Of a stretch of 64,000 nt of DNA, positions 58,101 to 64,000 are shown one piece after another. The position numbers and the translations under genes are program-made. The notes beneath the pieces are model-generated. The model was not told where the DNA came from. It did not search any database and saw only the letters and a list, made by a program, of their open reading frames with translations. The DNA comes from Actinernus sp. WN-2022 (taxonomy: Eukaryota; Cnidaria; Anthozoa; Actiniaria; Actinernidae), in assembly GCA_030867875.1 (NCBI GenBank), contig JAOWCC010001589.1, forward strand, positions 73,927,537 through 73,991,536, in the 5' to 3' direction. Position 1 is the first letter of the stretch; every line of letters starts with the position of its first letter.

Positions 58101-61100
58101 TAACAGCTTAAATTACTAATACAAATGACATATAATTTAGTATTTCTTCAGTTAAATAACGACTAAAAGTATGTAATATTCAAATAAATAATTATCTAGG
58201 ATGATAGAGCTTTTAATATTTTTACGAAAAAAGACGAGGGAGGTGTTTTTTTCTATCAGTAGGTAATGAATTCCGAGTGTCGCATACTCATGATTATCAG
58301 CTCCACCAACTGAAGACGGCGATTTAGCTTTGGCTCGGTTGTTATTCGGCATTTTGTAGATGGTTTAGAAGAAATAGATTCAAATTCAAACCAAATTAGG
58401 AGATGGAAAGAAACACGACCGACATTCCTGCTGACAAGAACGATGGTTCATCGCGCTCCGCGATTTTCAGACGCCTGGAGACGAGGCAGCAGCTTTTCAA
58501 TGTCGGCATGGCAACACTAAGTTATTCCCCGCTCCTGATTAAAGTGTACATAGTTTAGGTTGTGAGGACGATTTTCAGATTGTTTTTTCTCCGACGCGAA
58601 ACACAGAGAAATAAAATAGCAAAACTAATTTCTTTCTGTTTTGATTTATTTGTTTCAGCTAAACAAGGTCAAAAATTGTTCTTTCCACAGGCAACCCGAA
58701 GTTCAGTGTTTTTAATCAGCTTTTGCGCGACAGTGGCATCATCCTTAAGAATGTGACGGTATTTGCACCGAGTAATAAGGCTTTCGATAGTCTCCCGGCC
58801 GGTCGTCTGGACAAACTTCTGAGACAGGAGGAATGCGTAAAGGTGAGCCGCTTAAACTATTCGCGAGGGATTGTTTTGGCTTGCCATAGAAAATCGTTAT
58901 AGGAAGACTATTACACACACTGAGAGTACGCCTGTCATGAAAACACTTGGCATTATTCATGACTTTGAGAACGAGATTTCATCACTTTTACTGCTCCCAG
59001 CGATTTCTGGTTAGGACCAATTAAAAACACTCTTCTCCTGTCCGTTACCATAATTAAGAATACGTTCTTAAGAGCTCTAAACTATTGCTTCTTTCAGAGA
59101 TTTTTAAGCTACCACGTGCTTCGTAAACCGATCTACAGCCAGCTTCTGTATAGACATGTGACGATGGAAGGTCACTTCTTGGACGTCATAACTAAAGACA
59201 ATACAACACTGCTAGTTAACGATGCCATGGTAACGACAAGTGACGTCACTACTGATGACGGCATCGTCCACGTGATTGACAAGGTTCTCATGCCTTTTGG
59301 AGGTTAGTGACTTGGTTTCAGGTTGTGAGTTCTCTAACCCTCATATAGGTTTGCCATGTTGTCTTTCTAAACAGCTTAAACACGATGTTCCGGTATAAAC
59401 CGGTTAACGCCGTTTGAACTAAATTGCAGAGCAGTGAAGTAAGCAAGCGAGCATTCCCGCCCTCTTCTGTTAGAATGCCGTAAATTTCGAAGGTTTAATA
59501 CTAAACACGCAAAAAAAAAACTGAAAAAGAAGATAGTTGTGCATTAATGACAGTCAATGGTACTTTAACCAGACTCGTTCCTAGTCGCTACTAAAGAGTT
59601 GCGGTACTCGTGACACCACAACGCGTTCTCGAGGTTTAAAGTAACGATTATCATTACTTGTCAAATCGCTTTAAAGTAATGATAATCACTACGTACTCTA
59701 AGACAAATCCTAACCCGAACCACAAAACAAACCCTAACCATCGGACGAGTTCACGGATAAACGACAAGTTCTCACTCACCTAGAGCTAGCGTTCATAGGT
59801 AATAAGAAAAGAAGGTAAACGAGAGAATCAAGAGAAAGTTTTCTCGAGCGGTCCTACTGGGGCTCATAACCGTTTGCGTGTAGTGCAGGCGTCACGACCA
59901 CTACACTAAGCGGGTCTACCGCCGTTCGGAATGTGACAAATGTTTATCTTTATTCTCGATTGGTATAAGCGATTTGAGAAGTAATGATAATCATATATTT
60001 TGAATTTCGCAATTGATATTACTAATTATAGTATAGAGATCTTGACCAGTTGCTGTTAGTCGTGTGTCATCTGCAAACATCCTTATTGAGAAATAAGAGG
60101 AACATTCAGCTAAGTCATTTATGTAAATAAGAAAAAGCAAGGGACCTAAAATTGAACCGCTAGGTACTCCGTGTGAAATTAAGCAATACTCTGAAAAAGT
60201 TCCATTTACAAAAAATTGTCGTCTTTGGATGAGATACGATTAAAACCAATTAAAAGTTATATTCTTAAAGCCTAACTTTGCCAGGTTCATTAAAAGTATG
60301 TGGTGATCGACGGTATCGAAAGCCTTTGCAAGATCGATAAAGATAGTAACAGAAAAGTCATGTTTGTCCAGGTGATTAGTAATGTCGTCAATCAGATCTA
60401 GAAGTGCTAACCCCCTTACGAAAACCGAATTGTTTATAAGACAATGAATCATGCTGTAAAACATAATCCAGTATTTGGTTATAAATAACTTTCTCGTAAA
60501 GCTTAGAAAAAATGGGAATAATTGATATTGGTCTATAGTTCACGCTTTTTTTGTTACCTTTAAAAAAAATCGTAATATCATTTTAGCAATCTTAAGGAGT
60601 CGGGAAAAACTCCTGATGTAATAGACAAATTAACCACATATCCTAGGGGTTTGCATAGCTCCACTGCAGCTATATGTACTAGTCGAGGGTGAACAGCATC
60701 TATACCAAATGATTCTTTTTGTGTCAAGGTTTTTTTAGCATTACAAAAAAATCAACTTCATTTGTTTCACTTAAGACAAATTTGGATTTTCTCCCTCGTT
60801 GTGGAGTATTGTGTTTTCGCGAAGGTGCAGTTAGGTAATTTCGATGCTAACTTTTTAAGTATTTGTGAAAAATAATTGTACAGCAAGTTGGAAATATTGT
60901 TTTTTTTTGAACGATTTGTTTTCCTGCCTTATTCGATCAATCGAAAAGGATCGCTTATTTTTATTTATCGTAAGGTTTACATTTTCCATATTTTTTTAGG
61001 GTTAATTGTGTTGGCCATGATTAAATCATTATTATATAAAGTACGAGAGATCTTTTTAAAATCCGTAATTTTGTTCCTCGTTATGTTTTATATTTGGCAA

Positions 61101-63975
61101 GATACTCTGGATTCGTTGTTTTAAGCCATAGTTTGTAGGTTTTTAGGCCGTACGGGTACGAGTCTGATTTAAGACTGTTTACAAACTGTGTAGCGCTTAC
61201 TTTGTAGTTCAACATTTGCGTTAATTTGAATTTCGCGCGATAAGCAATCAGTAGGGAGTATAGACCCTACGCATAAGTCCTGGTAACTAGCATTTCAACA
61301 AGGCCGGTAGGTCCTATGGAATGTTGAAATTGAAGCGCCCGGGGAGATTGTGTAATGCACTGAACGAATGTTCAGTGAAACAATGCCGTTAATTTGCTAT
61401 GTGCCTGGCTGATTGTACTATAAAGAAAAATAAAGGATAAATGGGACAGATTAGCAACATTTTTCAACTAAACAATCATGTTCAACACGTTTCACACCTC
61501 CTGCTGGTATTTCAACTTCGACATTCCACCGGCCTCTTTTCGTGTTGTGACCGCGCGAGTTATGCAGTGTGTATACTCGAGCGGAACATCACGGAGATGT
61601 TCACTCCACAAAGGCTGATTGACAACTGAAGGTGGCAATAGCCTTGCCATGACTTTTCCTGTTTAAGAGGCAATATAATTAACTTTTTCACACTAGTTTT
61701 TTTTTCGCAAACAGACAAAGAAAACATCCCAATCAGTAAAGCTTATTTTTGGGTAGTTTATCTCTTCCAGGTTGTGTCAAACATATAATTTTGGTACCCA
61801 AATTCCGTTCACAATAGTCTTGAAGTAATGACGTCTTAAAGTACAGACATTCAACACCGCCGATTGGTCGTATTGTTTACAATTGACCGATGAACTTGTA
61901 CATTTGTTGTCCCAATACAAGTCACCTGACTATTCCCTTGAGTAATGTTTTTTTTCTGTATCCCAAGAGGAAATGTACGAATTTCTCTAATTGGAAAACA
62001 AAGCACTGAATCCCTGGAGAGCTGTCACATGATCTGAATTGGGAGCTAAATCTGTCTATTGTACTGTTTGCTTACTGTTCTACGTAGCAATGAACCTGTT
62101 GGAGGCTGTGAACTCGCTCAACCTCACCAAACTCGCCAGCCTATTCGACAGAAGCGGACTGGCTCGGGTGCTGCAGAACAGCGATATCCCCTTTACCTTG
62201 TTCGCTCCGACGGACGAAGCGTTCGAAGCCCTCCGTACTTCCGTTAAGACGGCCATCACATCTAACCCTGATACGCTACGAAAGGTATTGTCCTACCACC
62301 TCATCGATAGGCGGGTATGGACGTACGATTTTGGACGCGACACGCTTATCAAGTCTTATAATGGCACGAGGTTACGCTTGAACAGCTTCAGGTTTGGAAA
62401 GGTTGGTGTGACTTTCGAGTTTACGCTTTCGCGGATGGTATGCACACGAGTCTGATAAATAGTAGATAAAACTTGTTAGACAATTAGGAGAATTATTAAA
62501 AGACAAAAGTTGACAGAATGGCTCGAAATGGGAGGATGGGGGCTTTAGCCTACCCAATAATTCTTAACTTTTGACATACATGTATGGAATTAGATTAAAA
62601 AGCGCTAAGAAGCAAGCCGATTTTCAGTCTCAAGAACGCAGAAAATGGCGTTTGGGCGAAATCTCAATTTTTCAACAAGCTCGGGCCTTCGGCCCTCGTT
62701 GGTCAGCCCACCTAATGCTCATTTACTTCCGTCGTGCCTGGCCATAAGGTTGGTTGACTCTCCCCCTTTCGAAATAACGTTTGATAAAAGATCAGGTTAA
62801 CGACTAGTGACACCGAACAAGCTATTTAAACGGCATCGAAGTTATTTACACCATAAATATCTGTTACACTTATTCATCTAGTTTTGTTTCCTCTTGGATA
62901 CACTTGAACCTCTCGTAAGCGGCCAGCCTTGATGTCAAACGATGGTTGTCTCTTATTGTATTAATTTGACTAAGGAATAAACTAAACGGGTTTTTGAAAA
63001 CATGGTCGCTTATTAAAGAAAGGTAGGCGCTTACGAGGGGCGGTATAATTCAGAGTGGGATTTTCCAGCATTTTTGCAAGAATCTAATCGGGGTAGGCCA
63101 GGGGTTTTGGGTACACTGGTAACCAAGGGTTTTTAAATAGAGTATACGGTGGTTTTACATTGAAATATGGGTATTTAGTACATTTAAAGTTTGGTATTTT
63201 CTGCTATAAAGTATACGGCACGATTTTGGCATTATGATTTGAATGTTAGCCGAGGCTGTATATTCCTGGTCACAAATCAGTTTTCAACGAAACAGAGAAA
63301 GACGGAGATGGTGGAATTTCTTGGTCATCCTTCTTTTTTACGTTTTACTGAAGAGGTGCAATTAATTTTGTGACGTGTTTTTAACAGGTGCATGCTGCAA
63401 ATGGTGGCTGCGTTGTTCGAGCTAACCTGGGAACATGTAACAGCGTGGTCCACATCATCAATAAGGTACTTATCCCGGTAGAGGGCACCATATACAATTT
63501 ACTGAGCAGTGACCCTCGCTTCTCTACGCTAGTGCGCATAATCCAAGGAAGTAGTCTGCTGGCACTCCTGACCAACGTCAACGGCTCAACCACCTTCTTC
63601 GCGCCAACAAATAAGGCGTTTGTGCGCCTTGGAGAGCAGAACCCAGATATCCTCCAAGCCATTCAACACGATCCCCGTGCGGCAACTCAGATGTTAAAGT
63701 CCCACATGGTTGGCAGGACCATTTACAGCTGTGGCCTACAGTGCAAGTACAGTTATTGGTCGCTATTTGCTCGTCGATTCTCCGCGTTCTCCATGGCTCG
63801 CACGGTTTTGCGCCTTAGCGCCTCGTGGAATGGCAGGGTGTTTGTGAATGGGGTGCGCATTAGCAATGTGGATGTATCCGCCTCAAATGGTGTGATACAC
63901 GAGCTCGACAAAATCTTTACAGATACTTCTCTTCCCGCCTTTCATACCCACCACAGGTTTTGGAAGTTCGGGTAA
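34789..63975 (+). CDS. Secreted TGFBI/periostin-like gene: signal peptide, short EMI segment, four FAS1 domains
   Basis: Nine coding exons: 34789-34991, 44675-44754, 53934-54040, 56365-56586, 57395-57515, 58691-58842, 59098-59302, 62088-62401, 63388-63975. All junctions are GT..AG and in phase, giving 1992 nt and 663 residues, close to TGFBI-like proteins. FAS1 proteins are extracellular adhesion and matrix proteins that bind integrins and collagen in animals. Residues 1-25 are a signal peptide. The EMI-type exon gives YECCPGYEGVEGKSGCPK. The FAS1 domains show the H-box YH/FH motifs (MFHVLPG, LSYHVLR, LSYHLID, LKSHMVG) and the repeated VHVIDKV/VHIINKV end. Only the end of an EMI domain is visible, so its first half is missing or lies in an exon I did not find. 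Expected to be exported through the ER. Confidence 0.92.
35298..35549. mobile_element. MITE with ~21-bp inverted ends
   Basis: TGGACCATCAGAAATCAGGG at the left and CCCTGATTTCTAATGGTCCA at the right are near-complementary. The interior is ~210 bp, A-rich on the plus strand. The target duplication is not clear. Confidence 0.72.
35808..35870. repeat. (GA)n-rich simple repeat
   Basis: GAGAGAGAGAGAGAGA followed by purine-rich sequence and a second short (GA)n. Confidence 0.85.
36469..36893. mobile_element. Fold-back MITE with CACAGG termini and 7-8-bp target duplication
   Basis: CACAGGAAGCCCAAGCTCTG and CAGAGCTTGAGCTTCCTGTG form the tips. Long arms share TGTAAATTTGATTTTATAAG and AAATCTAGCTTTTCGATAAA. 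GTTTTAG(C) lies on both sides (36462-36469, 36894-36901). Same terminus family as 6686-7117, and both contain CCATACAAACCCTTATA. Confidence 0.87.
37118..37151. repeat. (TTA)n microsatellite
   Basis: Eleven consecutive TTA units or more. Confidence 0.9.
37686..37889. mobile_element. MITE with CAGGGGCGGATCC termini, 5-bp target duplication
   Basis: The ends CAGGGGCGGATCCAGGATTT and AAATCCGCCCCTG are complementary. AGTCA flanks both sides (37681-37685, 37890-37894). It contains a G10-type run and lies within the first unit of the minisatellite that follows. Confidence 0.82.
37891..38275. repeat. 80-bp minisatellite with E-box and CCAAT in each unit
   Basis: GTCACGTGCTGATATATCAC recurs at 37891, 37954, 38038, 38118 and 38198. 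The last full steps are exactly 80 bp. Each unit carries CACGTG, an ACCAATGAAT (CCAAT) word, GAGCTCGTGATCCCAT and GGGAAAGGC. Units are nearly the same, so the array is recent. Confidence 0.9.
38303..38476 (-). repeat. Left inverted terminal repeat of the Penelope-like element
   Basis: AATAAGTAGAATGAAGAATAAC.. to ..ATAATATGATAACGA. It is the reverse complement of 42134-42307. It lies downstream of the ORF on the coding strand. Confidence 0.93.
38357..38399 (-). ncRNA. Hammerhead-ribozyme-like motif (sense to the element)
   Basis: On the minus strand: AGCAC stem, core CTGATGA, an extra A, GACTAG-TATGG-CTAGTC stem II, GAAA, TATT, then GTGCT, which pairs with AGCAC. This is the type I arrangement with a very short stem III, as known from Penelope-like elements. 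The extra A between CTGATGA and stem II departs from the consensus, so activity is uncertain. Confidence 0.7.
38500..39507 (-). pseudogene. Penelope-like ORF, 3' part: RT end and GIY-YIG endonuclease
   Basis: 335 codons downstream of the inserted element. It begins at NVPFLDV (RT thumb region). It has a Cys motif (CGQNCLTCPY, CTKCNKQY) and then the GIY-YIG nuclease: NVIYMIQ, QYIGETKRRLKDRFNEHRR, SEHFLSNPDH, REAYLI. The GIY-YIG domain nicks target DNA. This part has no stops. It is cut off from its start by the insertion at 39503-40177. Confidence 0.92.
39503..40177. mobile_element. 675-bp element with perfect 25-bp inverted ends, inserted in the Penelope ORF
   Basis: CTCAAGCATGTTAAGGCCTG.. 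at 39503-39527 and its exact complement at 40153-40177. TG occurs on both flanks (39501-39502 and 40178-40179). Removing the element and one TG restores the Penelope reading frame exactly. Non-coding, non-autonomous. A diverged copy is at 30385-31265. Confidence 0.9.
40164..42143 (-). pseudogene. Penelope-like ORF, 5' part: signal/2A-like N terminus and reverse transcriptase
   Basis: 659 codons from ATG 42143. Residues ~8-27 are a hydrophobic helix (LKYALIFMLFAVAVALTIC), directly followed by the 2A-like motif DIEPNPGP (42059-42036). RT motifs: KPADKGSGTVV, YILPKIHKPGNPGRPIV, LDVSSLYTNIPHNDG, GTKMAPSFANL, and RYIDYIFMVW where the usual YIDD reads YIDY. It then runs into the inserted element, so the ORF ends with a foreign stop. 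The second catalytic Asp is lost, so this copy's RT is probably dead. Confidence 0.92.
42134..42307 (+). repeat. Right inverted terminal repeat of the Penelope-like element
   Basis: Starts TCGTTATCATATTATG and ends GGTTATTCTTCATTCTACTTATT, complementary to 38303-38476. It contains the ORF start codon on the minus strand. Confidence 0.93.
42211..42253 (+). ncRNA. Hammerhead-ribozyme-like motif (antisense copy)
   Basis: AGCAC-CTGATGA-A-GACTAG-TATGG-CTAGTC-GAAA-TATT-GTGCT on the plus strand, identical to the copy at 38357-38399 because the repeats are inverted. It is therefore antisense to the element's ORF. Confidence 0.65.
42400..43225. other. Unassigned stretch in FAS1 intron 1
   Basis: No gene or clear repeat seen. 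Confidence 0.5.
43233..43297. repeat. Small inverted repeat with CACAGG words
   Basis: CTTTCGTATTGGGTTACCTGTG and CACAGGTAGCCCAATGCGAAAG are complementary around a 9-bp loop. Confidence 0.75.
43534..43669. repeat. Fold-back repeat
   Basis: CCCTTCATGTAGGCA..ACATGAATT pairs with AATTCATGTGTTGCCTACATGAAGGG. The loop is rich in TATTGTG words. Confidence 0.78.
43850..44540 (-). pseudogene. L1-like LINE C-terminal fragment
   Basis: On the minus strand, ILGVDHDG, LIVMYKPILYKARKIRKTPT and LFKNYLDYLEKI resemble the post-RT C-terminal region of L1-type LINE proteins. ~200 bp of 3' sequence follows. Broken by stops and 5'-truncated. It lies just left of the EMI exon. Confidence 0.6.
44675..44754 (+). 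CDS. FAS1 gene exon 2 (EMI-type cysteine segment)
   Basis: 80 nt between acceptor TTATATGCAG and donor AAAG|GTGGGT. It completes a Gly codon from exon 1 and encodes VYYVTKYECCPGYEGVEGK and a following Cys-Pro. This is the end of an EMI/CROPT domain as in TGFBI. Entry phase 2 and exit phase 1 both match the neighbours. Confidence 0.88.
45177..45453. mobile_element. Fold-back MITE with ~75-bp arms
   Basis: AAAAAGGTTGTCCCGGACAAACGACAAG.. pairs with CTTGTCGTTTGTCCGGGACAACCTTTTT at the other end. The ~130-bp interior has no gene. Confidence 0.8.
45660..46202 (+). pseudogene. LINE RT fragment, 5' part (split by a SINE)
   Basis: Broken frames read VPDQFPYWLWRDFAGVLTT, KIWNLSLATSTWP, NINPTPKVETPND and RLFAMDFSKAFDSVNHKF, i.e. 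the fingers and palm of a non-LTR RT. It is interrupted at 46203 by the SINE and continues after 46605. Confidence 0.82.
46203..46605 (-). mobile_element. tRNA-derived SINE, copy 2
   Basis: Inverted copy. The A box complement CCAACTGAGCTGA is near 46566 and the B box complement GGATTCGAACA near 46520. The body shares GGGCAGGGA/AAGGACGCGGCC, GGAGACAAGG and (TTATTA) tail words with copy 1. The tail on the minus strand is GCGCTATATAAATATGGC followed by (TTA)n. Confidence 0.87.
46606..47110 (+). pseudogene. LINE RT fragment, 3' part after the SINE
   Basis: Reads GPYLFNVFLNNLLIHEQNKA and QIYTDDSTIQVAVW (degenerate catalytic box YTDD) in broken frames, then decays. It is the continuation of the 45660-46202 fragment. 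Confidence 0.75.
47213..47955 (+). pseudogene. LINE ORF N-terminal part: PHD-type zinc finger and AP endonuclease start
   Basis: Residues ~7-57 form a PHD-type Cys4-His-Cys3 finger (CNCC, CNVC, WVHYKC, WYCTPC), which in other proteins reads histone tails. From ~150: FNARSLSHNLERL, SETWLSPANV and GGGVALYIRND of the endonuclease. The insertion at 47956 cuts the domain before GIIYRPP, so the stop at 47983-47985 is not native. Confidence 0.9.
47956..49735 (-). mobile_element. Unclassified 1.8-kb insertion with hairpin ends
   Basis: GAG flanks both ends (47953-47955, 49736-49738). Removing insert plus one GAG restores the LINE reading frame. The left end folds as AGCCCA-TC-TGGGCT, the right end as CTCGG-GCTGCC-ACA-GGCAGC-CCGAG. 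Minus-strand coding remnants (49553-48500; for example MAEDPRGTFSLIWSLI, then frames with LFWVKALQDQYYESLKNC and HLEDKLVQQDNIYKTE) have stops and match nothing I recognise. An A22 run lies at 49674-49695. Confidence 0.72.
49739..52294 (+). pseudogene. LINE ORF, second part: endonuclease end and reverse transcriptase (one frameshift)
   Basis: Continues the 47213 frame: GIIYRPPDAN, IGDFNINLLQ, then RT fingers (NPNKSPGLDSIDPRIV, NYRPISILPIFSKNLEK) up to YGFRK near 51095. A one-base change in an A-run shifts into the frame opening at 51116: [58 protein letters not shown], and the C-terminal HYGPTFWNSL. Both catalytic Asp (FADD) are present. Stop at 52292-52294. Confidence 0.92.
52811..53933. other. 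FAS1 intron 2, right end
   Basis: No gene seen. An (ATT)n run lies near 53225-53251. ACCACAGGAAGCCCACG at 53898 matches the termini of the CACAGG fold-backs but has no visible partner. Confidence 0.5.
53934..54040 (+). CDS. FAS1 gene exon 3 (start of FAS1 domain 1)
   Basis: Acceptor CTTCATAG|AG, donor TTCTG|GTACGT. Encodes NIIELAKNLGLSEFVKLVTL, the first helices of a FAS1 domain. Phase 1 in, phase 0 out. Confidence 0.9.
54094..54355. mobile_element. Fold-back MITE in FAS1 intron 3
   Basis: CGGTTGAGAATCTCACTTCC.. pairs with GGAAGTGAGATTCTCAACCG. Arms are about 50 bp outside and a second pair (GTAGAATC..GATTCTAC) lies inside. No coding. Confidence 0.82.
54605..54860 (+). pseudogene. LINE RT fragment
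   Basis: LRDISDWMLRNKMKLNQDKT, then EFLIISSK and IQSTASARNLEVMFD is the region just after the YADD box in CR1/L2-like RTs. Truncated at both ends. Confidence 0.82.
54940..55490 (-). pseudogene. LINE RT fragment, minus strand
   Basis: SLGPLIFNICMNDL, SAYTDDTHFFTYADKDP (catalytic YADD degraded to YTDD), KRNHSKYQANVMGK, then after a frameshift near 55145 KVSQQIAVLKRTRNMLPLDV and KSIYVSFIDLHFSYCAE. Truncated both sides. Confidence 0.83.
55560..56090 (+). pseudogene. LINE 3'-end fragment with tail
   Basis: HFRFIFKLLLLVYKALNDLA (near 55620) and TYGDRTNELPLV-like motifs near 55795, then a 3' UTR with AATAAAGCGCC and GGCGCTATAAAAATGG tail words. CR1/L2-like. Confidence 0.78.
56365..56586 (+). CDS. 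FAS1 gene exon 4 (FAS1 domain 1, core)
   Basis: Acceptor TTCGATAG|GAT, donor AAAAAG|GTGTGT. Encodes YTAFIPTNEAFQAMP and LRDLLMFHVLPGKV, the FAS1 H1 and YH-type motifs. Length 222 nt, phase 0 both sides. Confidence 0.93.
56587..57394. other. FAS1 intron 4
   Basis: 808 bp. It holds one fold-back (57093-57216) and nothing else I recognise. Confidence 0.6.
57093..57216. mobile_element. Fold-back element in FAS1 intron 4
   Basis: ATAGCC..TTGTTTTTCCGTGTTTTT pairs with AAAAACACAGAAAAAACAAG..GGCTAT. Arms are imperfect. Confidence 0.65.
57395..57515 (+). CDS. FAS1 gene exon 5 (end of domain 1)
   Basis: VYVVQGSVVRNANQGASNGI then VHVIDKVIRPS, the closing strand of a FAS1 domain. Donor TTGAAAG|GTAAAC in phase 1. 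Confidence 0.92.
57516..58690. other. FAS1 intron 5
   Basis: 1.2 kb, AT-rich. No gene or clear repeat seen; short open frames have no motif support. Confidence 0.55.
58691..58842 (+). CDS. FAS1 gene exon 6 (FAS1 domain 2, first half)
   Basis: Acceptor TTTCCACAG|GC. NPKFSVFNQLLRDSG, VTVFAPSNKAFDSLP. Donor GTAAAG|GTGAGC, phase 0. Confidence 0.93.
59098..59302 (+). CDS. FAS1 gene exon 7 (FAS1 domain 2, second half)
   Basis: Acceptor TTCTTTCAG|AGA. FLSYHVLRKPIY, DGIVHVIDKVLMPFGG. Donor TTGGAG|GTTAGT, phase 1. Confidence 0.93.
59303..59984. other. FAS1 intron 7, left part
   Basis: No gene. A degenerate tRNA-like segment (next entry) and a small inverted repeat with TTTAAAGTAA words near 59637-59690. 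Confidence 0.5.
59835..59930 (-). repeat. Degenerate tRNA-like segment (possible SINE head)
   Basis: On the minus strand, TAGTGTAGTGGTCGTGACGC resembles an A box region and GGTTATGAGCCCC a degraded B box. No tRNA stems can be closed convincingly. Confidence 0.35.
59985..60790 (-). pseudogene. LINE RT fragment, minus strand
   Basis: On the minus strand: NYRPISIIPIFSKLYEKVIY near 60540, [33 protein letters not shown] near 60330, [20 protein letters not shown] near 60150, MFADDTRL near 60080. Frameshift near 60440. It is cut at 59985 before the C terminus. Confidence 0.88.
60791..62087. other. FAS1 intron 7, right part
   Basis: AT-rich. ATTTCAACA and TGTTGAAAT form a short inverted repeat at 61290-61332. 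No coding motif seen. Confidence 0.5.
62088..62401 (+). CDS. FAS1 gene exon 8 (FAS1 domain 3)
   Basis: Acceptor CTACGTAG|CA completes the Ala codon. LTKLASLFDRSGLARVL, PFTLFAPTDEAFEAL, LRKVLSYHLIDRRV, ending RFGK before GTTGGT, phase 0. Confidence 0.92.
62402..63387. other. FAS1 intron 8
   Basis: 986 bp, GT..AG. No gene or clear repeat recognised; a small palindrome GGGCCTTCGGCCC lies near 62682. Confidence 0.55.
63388..63975 (+). CDS. FAS1 gene exon 9 (end of domain 3, FAS1 domain 4, C terminus)
   Basis: Acceptor TTTAACAG|GTG. SVVHIINKVLIPVEG closes domain 3. Domain 4 follows: GSTTFFAPTNKAFVRLG, TQMLKSHMVGRTIY, SASNGVIHELDKIF. It ends at TAA 63973-63975 without an RGD or periostin-type C-terminal extension. 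Confidence 0.93.
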   Translation: MHAANGGCVVRANLGTCNSVVHIINKVLIPVEGTIYNLLSSDPRFSTLVRIIQGSSLLALLTNVNGSTTFFAPTNKAFVRLGEQNPDILQAIQHDPRAATQMLKSHMVGRTIYSCGLQCKYSYWSLFARRFSAFSMARTVLRLSASWNGRVFVNGVRISNVDVSASNGVIHELDKIFTDTSLPAFHTHHRFWKFG

Positions 63976-64000
63976 ATCAGTCATTGACTATTGTGATCAT

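Noticed and set aside
58152..58352. 66-codon minus frame in FAS1 intron 5
   Set aside because: No motif, low-complexity C terminus and no splice context.

Overview
This looks like nuclear DNA of an animal, most likely an anthozoan cnidarian (stony coral or sea anemone). The reasons are two spliced, animal-type host genes with GT..AG introns and consistent codon phase, plus a dense load of repeat classes typical of such genomes: CR1/L2-like and L1-like LINEs, a Penelope-like element, a Ty3/gypsy element with an env-like region, tRNA-derived SINEs and many fold-back MITEs. The species assignment is inference. I see no bacterial genes, rRNA genes or CRISPR array.

Host genes. (1) An SLC16/monocarboxylate-transporter-like gene on the plus strand has four coding exons (8075-8255, 28312-28925, 29354-29723, 31952-32169). 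They join in phase to 460 codons plus stop. Its first intron is 20 kb and filled with transposons. (2) A secreted TGFBI/periostin-like gene on the plus strand has nine coding exons between 34789 and 63975, all phase-consistent, 663 codons plus stop. It carries a signal peptide, a short EMI-type cysteine exon at 44675-44754 and four fasciclin (FAS1) domains. Its first two introns hold the Penelope element and several LINEs.

Layout. 1-3421: LINE ORF on the minus strand, running off the left edge. 3.4-8 kb: LINE debris and fold-back elements. 8-32 kb: SLC16 gene. Its first intron holds LINE tails, a Ty3/gypsy element with integrase, chromodomain, env-like fragments and a RING-finger ORF (9983-16244), a decayed LINE (16263-18805), a 6.9-kb element with long inverted repeats carrying a CXC-domain gene (20468-27397), and a SINE (27552-27903). 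28.9-34.7 kb: short SLC16 introns, fold-backs, a duplicated 0.5-kb repeat and a pogo-type MITE. 34.8-64 kb: FAS1 gene. Its introns hold an 80-bp minisatellite, the Penelope-like element with inverted terminal repeats and paired hammerhead-like motifs (38303-42307), LINE pieces, a second SINE and a PHD-finger LINE (47213-52810) split by a 1.8-kb insertion.

Most notable. First, the 20468-27397 element: near-identical terminal inverted repeats flank a large frameshifted gene whose 3' part carries acidic motifs reminiscent of FEN/PIN nucleases and ends in a CXC-like cysteine cluster; I see no recognisable DDE or KDZ transposase signature. Second, the Penelope-like element combines hammerhead-like motifs in both inverted repeats, an N-terminal signal-peptide plus 2A-like motif, and an inserted element whose removal with one TG copy restores the reading frame. 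Third, the Ty3/gypsy element has a RING-finger ORF downstream of its env-like region.
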